Below are positions 1-7,994 of a DNA stretch of 64,000 nucleotides, in pieces. Every line of letters begins with the position of its first letter. Within the stretch, counting starts at the first letter, position 1. The stretch comes from Comamonas sp. SCN 65-56. Lineage in GTDB: Bacteria > Pseudomonadota > Gammaproteobacteria > Burkholderiales > Burkholderiaceae_C. The notes beneath the pieces are model-generated. The model was not told the DNA's origin. It searched no databases and saw only the letters and a list, made by a program, of their open reading frames with translations. Where the stretch lies: NCBI RefSeq assembly GCF_001724135.1, contig NZ_MEDS01000025.1:372001-436000 (forward strand), given 5' to 3'. The position numbers and the translations under genes were made by a program.

Positions 1-730
1 GTCGGGGCGCCTGGGCGGCCCCCCGGGTCGCGGCGTCGCAGTGGTTGGCCCGCATGAAGAGGCCGCGTCCGCGTCTGCTCAAGCAGTCGATCCAAGAAAC
101 GGTGTATTCCCACTCGGCTTCCGACTCGGCCACCAGTGCATAGAAACACTCCAGCGTATCGAATGCGATGGTTTCGGTTTCCATCCAGGGGCCGGCAACC
201 GGACGCAACTGGAGCGTGGCCCGGGCGATGAGCCCCGTCAAGCCCAAGCCGCCCACGGTCGCGTGGAACCATTCGGCCTCTTGCTCAGGGCCGCAGACGA
301 TGGTGCAGCCATCGGTGCGCAGCAAGGTCAGCGAGCACACGTGGTTGCCGAACGAGCCGGTGGTATGGTGGTTTTTGCCATGGACGTCGTTGGCGATGGC
401 GCCGCCCACGGTCACGTACTGGGTGCCGGGCGTTACCGGCAGCATCCAGCCGCGCGGGGCCAGCAGGCGCTGGATGTCGGCGAGCAGGGCGCCGGCCTGA
501 CAGGTGAGGCGGCCGGTGGAGGCATCGAAGTCCAGCCAGTGATCCATGCCGGGTGTCAGCCACAACGCGCCTCCGGGGTTCAGGCACACGTCGCCATAGC
601 TGCGACCCATGCCATAAGGCAGGACGCTGCGCCCGGCTTCGGGCCGAGGCAGCATGCCGCCCGACATACCATCCAGGGGCAGCGCCTGGTGCAGCTCGGC
701 ATTCAGGCGGCCCCAGGAGCTGACGCGCAT
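1..730 (-). CDS. FAD-linked oxidase, DprE1-like (partial, C-terminus beyond window edge)
   Basis: The minus strand is open from an ATG at 730 through base 1, about 243 codons. It reads as the FAD-binding (PCMH/BBE-type) domain: the N-terminal PYGMGRSYGD stretch matches the G-x-G-R-S-Y-G-D signature of the DprE1 family, followed by VTVGGAIANDVHGKNHH, where VAO-type oxidases contact FAD. Family members oxidise polyprenylphosphoryl ribose at C2 on the way to polyprenylphosphoryl arabinose. The start overlaps the stop of the upstream HAD-UbiA gene (ATGA), so the two are probably co-translated and act in one pathway. The substrate is inferred from the family and neighbour only; other sugar or alditol oxidases share the fold. 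Confidence 0.85.
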   Translation of the reverse strand, partial: MRVSSWGRLNAELHQALPLDGMSGGMLPRPEAGRSVLPYGMGRSYGDVCLNPGGALWLTPGMDHWLDFDASTGRLTCQAGALLADIQRLLAPRGWMLPVTPGTQYVTVGGAIANDVHGKNHHTTGSFGNHVCSLTLLRTDGCTIVCGPEQEAEWFHATVGGLGLTGLIARATLQLRPVAGPWMETETIAFDTLECFYALVAESEAEWEYTVSWIDCLSRRGRGLFMRANHCDAATRGAAQAPR

Positions 731-2178
731 CACCAAGGCCATCCCACAGTGGCCACCGCGAACGAGGCGGCGAACGCGGCGCCGCAGGCCAGGCTCACCC
801 GATCCTTGACGGCAAAGACCACCGGGTCGTCGTGCATCTCACCCCGGTGGGATTGGAGCCACATCCAGCTGATCCAATACACCAGCACCCCCACGGTGAC
901 CACGATGGCGTGGGGTTGGGTATACAGGATCTGCGCGGTGTCTCCGTGCAGGTACAGGGACAGCACGACGGCTGAGGCATACCCTGCGGCGATCCCGAGC
1001 ATCTGCACCAGGGCAGCGTCTTGCGCGACGTAGCCTCGCCCGTGCGCGGCGGCGGTTTCGTCACGCTGGACCAGCAGGCGCAATTCAGCGTGACGCTTGA
1101 GAAAGGAGAGTGACAGGAACACGAAGCCCGACGTAGTCAGCAGCCAGTTTGACAACACCAGCCCGGTTGCCGCGCCCCCCGCCACAATGCGCAGGGTGTA
1201 CAGGCAGGCCAACGTCAGGCAATCGAGCAACGCCAGGCGCTTGAGAATCACCGAATACCAGCAGGTCAGCGCGAAGTACACCATCAACCAGGCCAGAAAT
1301 CGCGGCCCTACGGTCAATCCCAGCACGCCACTGGCCACGATCAGCAGTGGCGCAATGGCGACGCCCCAGACCACAGGTACGCGCCCGCTGGCGAATGGGC
1401 GCATGCGCTTGCGCGGGTGCTGACGATCGCTGCCCAAATCGAGCAAATCGTTGCCGATATAGACCGCCGACGCACACAGGCTGAATGAAAAAAAGGCGAT
1501 GAGCAGGGTGACCCAGTCCGCCCCGTTGGTAAAGCGGTGCGCAGCCAGCAGCGGAACGAACAGCAGCAGGTTCTTCAGCCATTGGTGGACGCGCAGCATC
1601 CTGGCGAAGTCGCGGGTCTTCAGGGTGAGAGCGGGAATGATCTCGCCCACATTGCCATGCTCCTGAGCCGCCTTCAACACGGCAGCGGGTGCGTTGACCA
1701 CGATGGCCTGGCGGGCTACCTCCCAGACCGGCAGGTCATCGCGCGAGTTGCCCACATAGTCGAAGCCCTGACGACCAAACTGCTGCATCAACCGGTCGGC
1801 CTTGCGGGCTGCAGACAGGTTGACCTGCCCGTCACTGGCGATGACTTCGTCGAAGATGCCCAAGTGCCGTGCAATGGCCTGCGCTGTCTGCATGTCCGCC
1901 GCAGTACACAGCACTAGCCGTCGGTCCGCGAGCTTTTCTGTCTGCAACCAAGTCAGTAATTCACTGTTGTAGGGCAGCGTGCTGGCGTCCAGGGACACGC
2001 GCCGTGCCAACTGCTGCTTGAGGTACGCCTTGCCGCGCATCAGCCATGCGGGCAGAAGGAACGCGTACAGGAACTGCTCCTTCGCCAGAGTCAGCAACTG
2101 CTCATGCAGGCTATCCGTGAGGACCAGGGTGCCGTCCAGATCGACAACTAGGGGTGTGCAGGGGAACTCGCGGCGCAT
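730..2178 (-). CDS. HAD-hydrolase / UbiA-type prenyl-phosphate phosphoribosyltransferase fusion
   Basis: 482 aa. Residues 1-190 form a HAD phosphatase domain with the nucleophile motif VVDLDGT at about residue 12. From residue 190 onward is a multi-spanning UbiA prenyltransferase domain with an Asp-rich motif near residues 243-262 (NDLLDLGSDRQHPRKR). That motif is typical of the group that transfers phosphoribose from PRPP to polyprenyl phosphate (Rv3806c type). The HAD part could then remove the 5-phosphate. With the downstream DprE1-like oxidase this would give a polyprenylphosphoryl pentose, a lipid-linked furanose donor at the inner membrane. Family assignment is firm; PRPP as substrate is inference. 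Confidence 0.85.
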   Translation of the reverse strand: MRREFPCTPLVVDLDGTLVLTDSLHEQLLTLAKEQFLYAFLLPAWLMRGKAYLKQQLARRVSLDASTLPYNSELLTWLQTEKLADRRLVLCTAADMQTAQAIARHLGIFDEVIASDGQVNLSAARKADRLMQQFGRQGFDYVGNSRDDLPVWEVARQAIVVNAPAAVLKAAQEHGNVGEIIPALTLKTRDFARMLRVHQWLKNLLLFVPLLAAHRFTNGADWVTLLIAFFSFSLCASAVYIGNDLLDLGSDRQHPRKRMRPFASGRVPVVWGVAIAPLLIVASGVLGLTVGPRFLAWLMVYFALTCWYSVILKRLALLDCLTLACLYTLRIVAGGAATGLVLSNWLLTTSGFVFLSLSFLKRHAELRLLVQRDETAAAHGRGYVAQDAALVQMLGIAAGYASAVVLSLYLHGDTAQILYTQPHAIVVTVGVLVYWISWMWLQSHRGEMHDDPVVFAVKDRVSLACGAAFAASFAVATVGWPW

Positions 2179-2360
2179 TACTGTGGATCAACAAGCGAAC
2201 GTCTAACAGACTGCTGAAATACCCCCTCGCGAACGGGGCCTGCCGCTTCGAGATGCTGTTTTCGGCTACCGCGCTTTCGCATCATGAAATTTTTACCTGG
2301 CTTTCACCTGGCAATCTCAACTTTAAAGTGTAACACCCGCACCTGGGGTAAGTTGCACAG

Positions 2361-2541
2361 ATGGGAACACGATACAGACCACTGCAAGCCGAAGAGCGTA
2401 TGACGCTGGCGGCGCTGCGCCGGCAAGGCTTGAGCCTGCGGGCCATGGGTCGATGCATGGGGCGCAGCGCCAGCACCCTCAGCCGCGAGTTGCGGCGCAA
2501 TGCCAGCGCGAGCGATGGCTACCTCAGCAGCAGCGCCTACA
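2361..2541 (+). pseudogene. IS30-family transposase remnant (N-terminal fragment)
   Basis: The first 60 or so codons from the ATG at 2361 encode the N-terminal helix-turn-helix of IS30-type transposases: an RPL-EER start, then SLRAMGRCMGRSASTLSREL, the second helix-turn-helix. Similarity stops near 2540, and the frame then runs into the antisense of a membrane-protein gene. The DDE catalytic core is absent, so this is a dead fragment. It lies between the HAD-UbiA gene and the truncated membrane gene at 2573-2920, which suggests an insertion followed by a deletion. Confidence 0.75.
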
Positions 2542-2572
2542 GCACCAGCTGCTTTGATCTGCATTCAAAAAA

Positions 2573-2920
2573 TCAATGTCTCGGAGAAACCGGGCAGGTC
2601 AAAGAATTCAAGCGGATCACCTGCGCCACATACACGGCCGCCAACACGGCCACCAGTGCCACGGCCAGCGCATCCCACCAGGGCCACGCGCCCACCGCGC
2701 GCCCGATCCGCCGCAGGGCCGCGCACACCATGCCCACCGTCGCCAATTCCACGGCCGCCACCAGCACGCGCACCAGGTCGTGGATTCCACGGCACTTGTC
2801 GGAAAAGCTGGCATAGCCAAACAACACCCAGCCATACACCAGCAGCACCAGCGCCAGGCTGAGCCAGCGGTACTGGCGCAGCACGGCGACGCCCAGCCCA
2901 CGATGGCCGTGCCCCGTCAC
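2573..2920 (-). pseudogene. truncated inner-membrane protein fragment
   Basis: 115 codons from a GTG start. Three strongly hydrophobic segments lie near residues 16-35, 48-66 and 81-100, with positive residues between them. The 3-prime end runs straight into the IS30 remnant. The last residues (LTCPVSPRH) look like read-through into unrelated DNA. The layout resembles the N-terminal membrane region of alkaline-phosphatase-superfamily (sulfatase or LTA-synthase-like) proteins, but too little remains to assign it. It could also be a small intact membrane protein; truncation is favoured because of the adjacent transposase fragment. Confidence 0.5.
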
Positions 2921-2939
2921 GAGAGACGCTCCCGCTTCC

Positions 2940-4040
2940 TCACGGCTGGAACCACGAAGGCACCTTGAAGCGCACGATCGCCAGGTACGCCGCCACGTAG
3001 GAGATGACGAACACCACGCAAAACGCCATCAGCACCCAGCCATGGCGCCAGAACAGCAGAGCCGGCACCACCGTCAGCAAGGTGAACGCCCAGAGATAGG
3101 GCGAGGTGCGGCTGTTACGCCTGAGCATGCGGCGGGCGGCGTCATCGTCCAGCACCCGGCGCACGATGCGCCGGTAGATGAGCTGGTGAAAATGCAGCGC
3201 GTCGGCCACGCCGGGCGAAACCCCGCGCACCAGGCGCCGGTAGATCGAGAAAATCGTCTCCCACACCGGGTAGATCAGCAGCAACATGGGAAACCACGGC
3301 GAGACCTCGGGGTTGCGTTGCACCAACGACAAACTGCCAAACGCAATCACCACGCCCCAGATGTAGGCCCCTCCGTCGCCCGCGAACAGCAGGCCCCGCG
3401 GGTAGTTCCAGACCAGGAACCCGCCCGTGGCGGCCGCCAGCGAGACCAGCGCGGCCGCCAGGCCGCGGTCACCCACCTGCAGGGCCACGTGCGCCAGCGC
3501 CAGGCACACGATGACGGCCACCATGCTGGAAAGACCGTTGTAGCCATCGATGATGTTGAAGGCATGCGGCAAACCGGCCACCGCCAGCAGCGCCACCAGC
3601 ACCCCAAGCCAAGGTACGTCGGCCCATGCCGCGTCGATCCAGGGCACCCCCACGCTCGGCAGCCTCAGGCCGAGCAGCCCGACGGCCAGCAGCGCCGTGA
3701 GGGACGACAGCAGCAGCCGGTAGCGCGGTGCAAGGCGCTGCGTCACGTCCTCGATCATCCCGCCCACCACGGCCGGCAACAACGCCACCCACCACCAGAC
3801 GATCCAGTCGTCCAGGTGCAGCGATGACGGGTCTCCGAGCCACGAGGTCAGACGGCCCGCACCCCAGCTCAGGCTCAGTCCGGCGAAAATCGCCAGCCCG
3901 CCCAGGCGCGGCACGTTGCCGAGGTGAAACCGCTGGGGCTTGTCCTGCGCGTAAACGATCCGATGGCGCGCAGCCCAGCGCATGACGCCCAGCGCCGCCG
4001 CGACGGTGGACATGAAGGCCAGCAGCGAGAGCCAGATCAT
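2940..4040 (-). CDS. undecaprenyl-phosphate glycosyl-1-phosphate transferase, WecA/WbpL-like
   Basis: 366 aa polytopic membrane protein of the MraY/WecA (GT4) superfamily. Visible landmarks are the early YAQDKPQRFHLGNVPRLGG loop and the FNIIDGYNGL motif near residue 160, which carries the conserved Asp pair for Mg2+ and phosphate chemistry. Family members transfer a HexNAc-1-phosphate from UDP-sugar to undecaprenyl phosphate at the inner face of the inner membrane and so start lipid-linked glycan assembly. Its place in a Wzm/Wzt locus fits a role as initiating transferase. The sugar cannot be read from the sequence, so no symbol is given. Confidence 0.9.
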   Translation of the reverse strand: MIWLSLLAFMSTVAAALGVMRWAARHRIVYAQDKPQRFHLGNVPRLGGLAIFAGLSLSWGAGRLTSWLGDPSSLHLDDWIVWWWVALLPAVVGGMIEDVTQRLAPRYRLLLSSLTALLAVGLLGLRLPSVGVPWIDAAWADVPWLGVLVALLAVAGLPHAFNIIDGYNGLSSMVAVIVCLALAHVALQVGDRGLAAALVSLAAATGGFLVWNYPRGLLFAGDGGAYIWGVVIAFGSLSLVQRNPEVSPWFPMLLLIYPVWETIFSIYRRLVRGVSPGVADALHFHQLIYRRIVRRVLDDDAARRMLRRNSRTSPYLWAFTLLTVVPALLFWRHGWVLMAFCVVFVISYVAAYLAIVRFKVPSWFQP

Positions 4041-4122
4041 CGGTGCGCGGCTCCTGCGGCGGCGCGCCGCCTTGAGGCGCGCGGCGTAAGCCCGGTACCT
4101 GGCATGATGAGCGCCACCCGTT

Positions 4123-5076
4123 TCACCTCAAGAGCCCGCGCAGGCGCGCCCGCCAAGAGCGATCCGGCCTGGCAAGCAGCGCATCGTGCTGGCGCTGCAC
4201 TTCGCTGAGCTTCGCGCGGGAAACCTCCAGCTCCCCCTCGAAGCGCGCGATCAGCTCCTTGGCCTCGCCAAAGGCCTTCTGGTGCTCGAGCAGCGACGCG
4301 TGCTCCAGCGCATGGCGCTGCTGCAGCGCGCGCAGCTCCTCGCGCAGGGCACGCGCCTCGCCGCGCCACTGCTCACCCTGCCACTGGCGCGACTCGCGCG
4401 CGGGGACGGCCAGCGCCATCCACTGGTACACGTCGAAATCGGGCCAACCCATCAGCAGGTATTCCCGCCATGGGCCCGACAAAGCCTGGCCATGATGGGC
4501 GAATTCGCTGCGCTCCAGCGGCACCCGGTGCGCCTCCCAGGCCACCGGCACCCAGCCGCAATCCATCAGCATTTCTTCCAGGCTGCGGCGGGTAAAGAAA
4601 TGCACGTGGGTGCGATCGAGCAAGCCCTTGTCGCCGTACTCGAACACCCCCGCGCGCAATCCGGCCAGCACGCCCGCGTAGGCCACGTTGGGCACCGACA
4701 CCACCAGGCAGCCCGAAGGCTCGAGCATCCCGGCCAGCGCCGCGAGCACCTGCCGCGGCTGGCGCAGGTGCTCCAGCACGTCGCAGGCCAGCACAGCGCC
4801 AAAGCACCGCCCCGCCAGCGCATCGCGCCATTGCATGGCCTCCAGGTCGGCCTGCACCACCTGCACCTGCAATTGCCGCAAATCCTGCACCGCCGCCGGG
4901 TCGCTCTCGATCGCCGTCACCTCGTGGCCGCCCTGCAGCAGCACCCGTGTCATCGCGCCCGGCCCAGGACCGAGCTCCAGCACCGAAACATCTTGGGGGA
5001 CGCGCCGCAGCAGACGTGCAGGCCATTCGTCACCCTTGGGATCAAAGGCGTAGTCATAACGCTCGATACTGCTCAC
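4123..5076 (-). CDS. SAM-dependent methyltransferase with C-terminal coiled coil
   Basis: 317 aa from a GTG start preceded by GGAGGAGAGG. Residues 30-140 carry a class I SAM-binding fold: motif I VLELGPGPG at residues 32-40, an acidic AIESD at the end of beta-2, and LACDVLEHL as motif II. From about residue 225 to 300 the chain is rich in Glu, Arg, Leu and Gln in heptads, predicting a long coiled coil. The gene sits directly before the acyltransferase and close to wzt, which carries an extra C-terminal domain. By analogy with WbdD of E. coli O9a this could be a chain-terminating methyltransferase with a ruler-like tail; that role is inference. Confidence 0.85.
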   Translation of the reverse strand: MSSIERYDYAFDPKGDEWPARLLRRVPQDVSVLELGPGPGAMTRVLLQGGHEVTAIESDPAAVQDLRQLQVQVVQADLEAMQWRDALAGRCFGAVLACDVLEHLRQPRQVLAALAGMLEPSGCLVVSVPNVAYAGVLAGLRAGVFEYGDKGLLDRTHVHFFTRRSLEEMLMDCGWVPVAWEAHRVPLERSEFAHHGQALSGPWREYLLMGWPDFDVYQWMALAVPARESRQWQGEQWRGEARALREELRALQQRHALEHASLLEHQKAFGEAKELIARFEGELEVSRAKLSEVQRQHDALLARPDRSWRARLRGLLR

Positions 5077-5089
5077 CCTCTCCTCCCGT

Positions 5090-5965
5090 TCAAACGGCGG
5101 GGCGCCACATCTGGTCCCACTGCCCCCAATGCCACCAAGCCCACGGGCGCTCGCGCACGTCGCTCTCCAGCTGCGCGATCACCGTGTCGATCGCCGCCGC
5201 CGGATCGCCGCCGAGCACCTGCAGACGTACCTGCAGCCGGTCGGGCGCCAGGCTGAACGCGCGCCCATGCACCAGCGCGGCGCCGGTGGACTGGGCCAAG
5301 CGCTCTATCCCCGTCGGCAGCTGCAAGACCCCCCCCAGAAACCGGTGCGCGCGCAAGCGGCCGAATTCCGGCGCCCAAGCGTCTGCCAGGATTATCCACG
5401 CCTGGCCTTGGCGCAAACCCTCGTGCACCGGGCGCAGGGGCTCGCCGGAAGTACGCCACTGGCCCCGGGTGATGTCGGTCAAGGTTCGAATCTTGCGCAT
5501 CAGAAAGCGCCGCTGAACGTCACCCAGGCCCGGGTTTTCCAGCACCGGCATGGTGAGCATGCCCAGTCGGATCCCCCGACGCGCCAGCGCAACCGCCACG
5601 GCGACCAGGCGATCATAATGATTGAGCACCAAAATGAAGCCCTGCCCGGCCTGCTGCAGAGCAAGCACCTCTTCCCAGCCATCCGCACTGATGGCCGGCC
5701 CTCCACGTTCACCGAGCCGGTGCAACGCCACGGCATCCAGCATTTCCGTCGCCAGCATGTCCATGTGGGCACGCGCCCAGCGCTCACGCTCCTGCGCACT
5801 CGATTGCGGAAACACCTGCTCGAACCGATCCCGCAGAAAGCGCTCGGTGGCCAGGCGCGAGGCCCGCGGGTCCCGACCGAGCCGATGCGCCATCCGCCAG
5901 GGCCAGGTGGTGGGCACGCGCCCCAGCGCGGGGAAGGCCCAGCGCAAGCGCCAGTCCTGCATCAT
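5090..5965 (-). CDS. LpxL/HtrB-like lysophospholipid acyltransferase family protein
   Basis: 291 aa. The ATG at 5965 overlaps the stop of the Wzt gene. The overall pattern is that of the lipid A late acyltransferase family. The catalytic region reads LNHYDRLVA with His116, and Asp118 lies two residues later. The usual H-x4-D/E spacing is not kept, since the fifth position after the His is Val. Enzymes of this family transfer acyl chains from acyl-ACP to lipid A or other glycolipids at the inner membrane. Here it lies inside a glycan export locus, so the acceptor may be a glycan intermediate and not lipid A. It may be catalytically altered. Confidence 0.75.
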   Translation of the reverse strand: MMQDWRLRWAFPALGRVPTTWPWRMAHRLGRDPRASRLATERFLRDRFEQVFPQSSAQERERWARAHMDMLATEMLDAVALHRLGERGGPAISADGWEEVLALQQAGQGFILVLNHYDRLVAVAVALARRGIRLGMLTMPVLENPGLGDVQRRFLMRKIRTLTDITRGQWRTSGEPLRPVHEGLRQGQAWIILADAWAPEFGRLRAHRFLGGVLQLPTGIERLAQSTGAALVHGRAFSLAPDRLQVRLQVLGGDPAAAIDTVIAQLESDVRERPWAWWHWGQWDQMWRPAV

Positions 5966-7176
5966 TCGATCTGCAGCCACTCGTGCTCCAGCCACACCAG
6001 CCCCACTTCACGGCGCGACTGGTTGAGCACCGTGAACGGTTGCACCAGCTCCGCCATGTCCAGCACCTGCAGCCCGGTGTCATCGAGCGTGTAGACGCTC
6101 CAGAGGTATTCGCCGGACAGCAGCGGCAGGCGCGCAAAGCGGACGCGCACGACGTGCGTGCCCGCGCCGCGCAGCGCGGGCTGGTTCTCGAGGAATTGCG
6201 TGCTCGAACCGAACACGTTGTCCTTGTCCGGCCGGACGATGGAAAAACCGACGTGAAACGGCGTGTCCGCATACGCCTCCAGCTCGATGCGCAACGTCAG
6301 GTCCTGGAACGAGTCCACCTGCGCCGGGTTGACGCCGTCGGACGTCTCCGTGCTGACCTGCATGATCTTCACCGGGGCGGTGGCGGCCGTGTCGGCAGCG
6401 AGCGCCGCAGACGGCCGCGCGGTGGCAGGCGCATTCTCACGCAAATGCGCGTACCTGCGTCGCTCGTGCGCCTCATAGGCTGTTGCGACGCCTTCGGTCG
6501 CGCCTAACTCCAGCATCCGCCCTTGGTGCATCCAGGCTGCACGCTCGCACAAACTACGCACCTGATAGAGGTTGTGCGAGCAAAAAAGCACCGTCGCCCC
6601 ACGCTCGCGCAGTTGCAAGATCCGGTTCAAGCTTTTTTTCTGGAAATGCAGGTCTCCCACCGAGAGCGCCTCGTCAACGATCAGCACCTGCGGGTCGATG
6701 GCCGTTGCCGCTGCAAATGCCAGGCGCATGAACATGCCGGATGAGTAAGTTTTTACCGGTCGCCGGAGGGTATCCGCAGACAATTCGGAAAACGCCATGG
6801 CGCGCTCGGCAAAATCTTCTGCTGCCTCCCCCTCCAGTCCATGCAGCGCGGCCATGAAGCGAATATTGTCGCAGCCTGACTCCTCCGGATGAAAACCGGC
6901 GCCCAACTCCAGCAGCGCCGCGATGCGGCCCTGCCGCGTGACCGTGCCTTGCGTCGGTTGAATGGTTCCAGCAGCAATTTTCAGCAGGGTGCTTTTGCCA
7001 GCGCCGTTTTCCCCAATCAAGCCAAATGTTTCCCCAGCTCGAATCTCCAGATTGGTCTTGGCCAAGGCAACATGCACCTGATGTCGCTGGCGGCGCGTCA
7101 ACAGTTCCCACAGGCGATCATGAGGGCGTGCATACACCGCATAACGCTTCTCCACATCCTTGAACGCAATCGACAT
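5962..7176 (-). CDS. wzt: ABC transporter ATPase of O-antigen/capsule exporter, Wzt type with C-terminal domain
   Basis: 404 aa. The start is the ATG at 7176, which overlaps the permease stop by ATGA; a longer reading frame upstream has no family similarity. Walker A GENGAGKS is at residues 55-62, the ABC signature YSSGM near 144, and Walker B LIVDEA near 165. After about residue 265 there is an extra beta-rich domain (to 404) typical of Wzt-C, which in E. coli O8/O9a binds the capped non-reducing end of the polymer. It energises export of undecaprenyl-PP-linked glycan with the Wzm permease encoded just upstream. Confidence 0.92.
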   Translation of the reverse strand: MSIAFKDVEKRYAVYARPHDRLWELLTRRQRHQVHVALAKTNLEIRAGETFGLIGENGAGKSTLLKIAAGTIQPTQGTVTRQGRIAALLELGAGFHPEESGCDNIRFMAALHGLEGEAAEDFAERAMAFSELSADTLRRPVKTYSSGMFMRLAFAAATAIDPQVLIVDEALSVGDLHFQKKSLNRILQLRERGATVLFCSHNLYQVRSLCERAAWMHQGRMLELGATEGVATAYEAHERRRYAHLRENAPATARPSAALAADTAATAPVKIMQVSTETSDGVNPAQVDSFQDLTLRIELEAYADTPFHVGFSIVRPDKDNVFGSSTQFLENQPALRGAGTHVVRVRFARLPLLSGEYLWSVYTLDDTGLQVLDMAELVQPFTVLNQSRREVGLVWLEHEWLQIE

Positions 7177-7994
7177 CAAAGCGCCTCGCCCAATGCGGTC
7201 TTCATGGAACGAAAAAACCACGCGCCACCAACACCCAGCAGCAACACCCAGGCCGCAAGCGCCCAAACCGTACCCGCAGGCATGGCCAGACCAAGCACCG
7301 ACCGCTCCACCGCCATGATCATGCAGGCAATCGGGTTGAGCAAGAACCAGGCATGAAACCGCTCGGGCACCTGAGCCAAGGGATAAACCACCGGAGTCAG
7401 ATAAAACCACAATTGCAGGCCGAAAGTGACGATAGAGCCTACGTCGCGCCAAAGGAAATGGGCCATGCTAAGCAACATGGTCAAACCCATCGTCACGACC
7501 AATTGCGCCAGAATGAGCGCGGGAAGCCAAACCCACGTGACAAGTACCGGGGCGCCTTGGCTTACGCTCACCAGCAAAAACAAGGCATACCCGATAAACA
7601 TGGCCAACAGACTGCCACCCACCGAGACTGCCGGAAGAATTTCCGCCGGCATGGGTTGTTTGCGCAGAAAGTCTTCATAGGCCACCAGGCAGCCCACCCC
7701 TCGGCCTATGGCGTCAGTGAATGGCAACCACACGGCCAAGCCTGCCAACAGATGCAGAAGATACCCATTGGCCTGTTCCAGGCCCGGCACGCGTACGGCC
7801 AACACCAGGCCGAAGAGCACATAAAAAATGGCCAGAGACGCGACCGGCTGAACGAACGCCCATGCCAGCCCAAGCATCGAGCCGGCATAACGCGTCTTGT
7901 ATTCGCGCAACAACCAGTACCGCAACAGCACCCACGCCCGACGCGTCTGTCCTGCAGACACGCCTTGCAATGCGTGGGCATGATGGTCTCTCAT
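7176..7994 (-). CDS. wzm: ABC-2 type polysaccharide export permease, Wzm
   Basis: 272 aa inner-membrane protein with about six hydrophobic segments. The N-terminal region, with an EYKTRY stretch followed by GSMLGLAWAFVQPVASL, is typical of Wzm/KpsM/TagG permeases. It overlaps the following Wzt gene (ATGA) and the preceding glycosyltransferase gene (ATGA), so the exporter and that glycosyltransferase are translationally coupled. It would form the channel that flips lipid-linked glycan to the periplasm. Assignment is by the family pattern and the tight wzm-wzt pairing. Confidence 0.92.
   Translation of the reverse strand: MRDHHAHALQGVSAGQTRRAWVLLRYWLLREYKTRYAGSMLGLAWAFVQPVASLAIFYVLFGLVLAVRVPGLEQANGYLLHLLAGLAVWLPFTDAIGRGVGCLVAYEDFLRKQPMPAEILPAVSVGGSLLAMFIGYALFLLVSVSQGAPVLVTWVWLPALILAQLVVTMGLTMLLSMAHFLWRDVGSIVTFGLQLWFYLTPVVYPLAQVPERFHAWFLLNPIACMIMAVERSVLGLAMPAGTVWALAAWVLLLGVGGAWFFRSMKTALGEAL

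Noticed and set aside
5962-7452. 92-residue N-terminal extension of Wzt
   Set aside because: The upstream codons overlap wzm in another frame. The ATG at 7176 overlaps the wzm stop and gives a normal ABC protein start.
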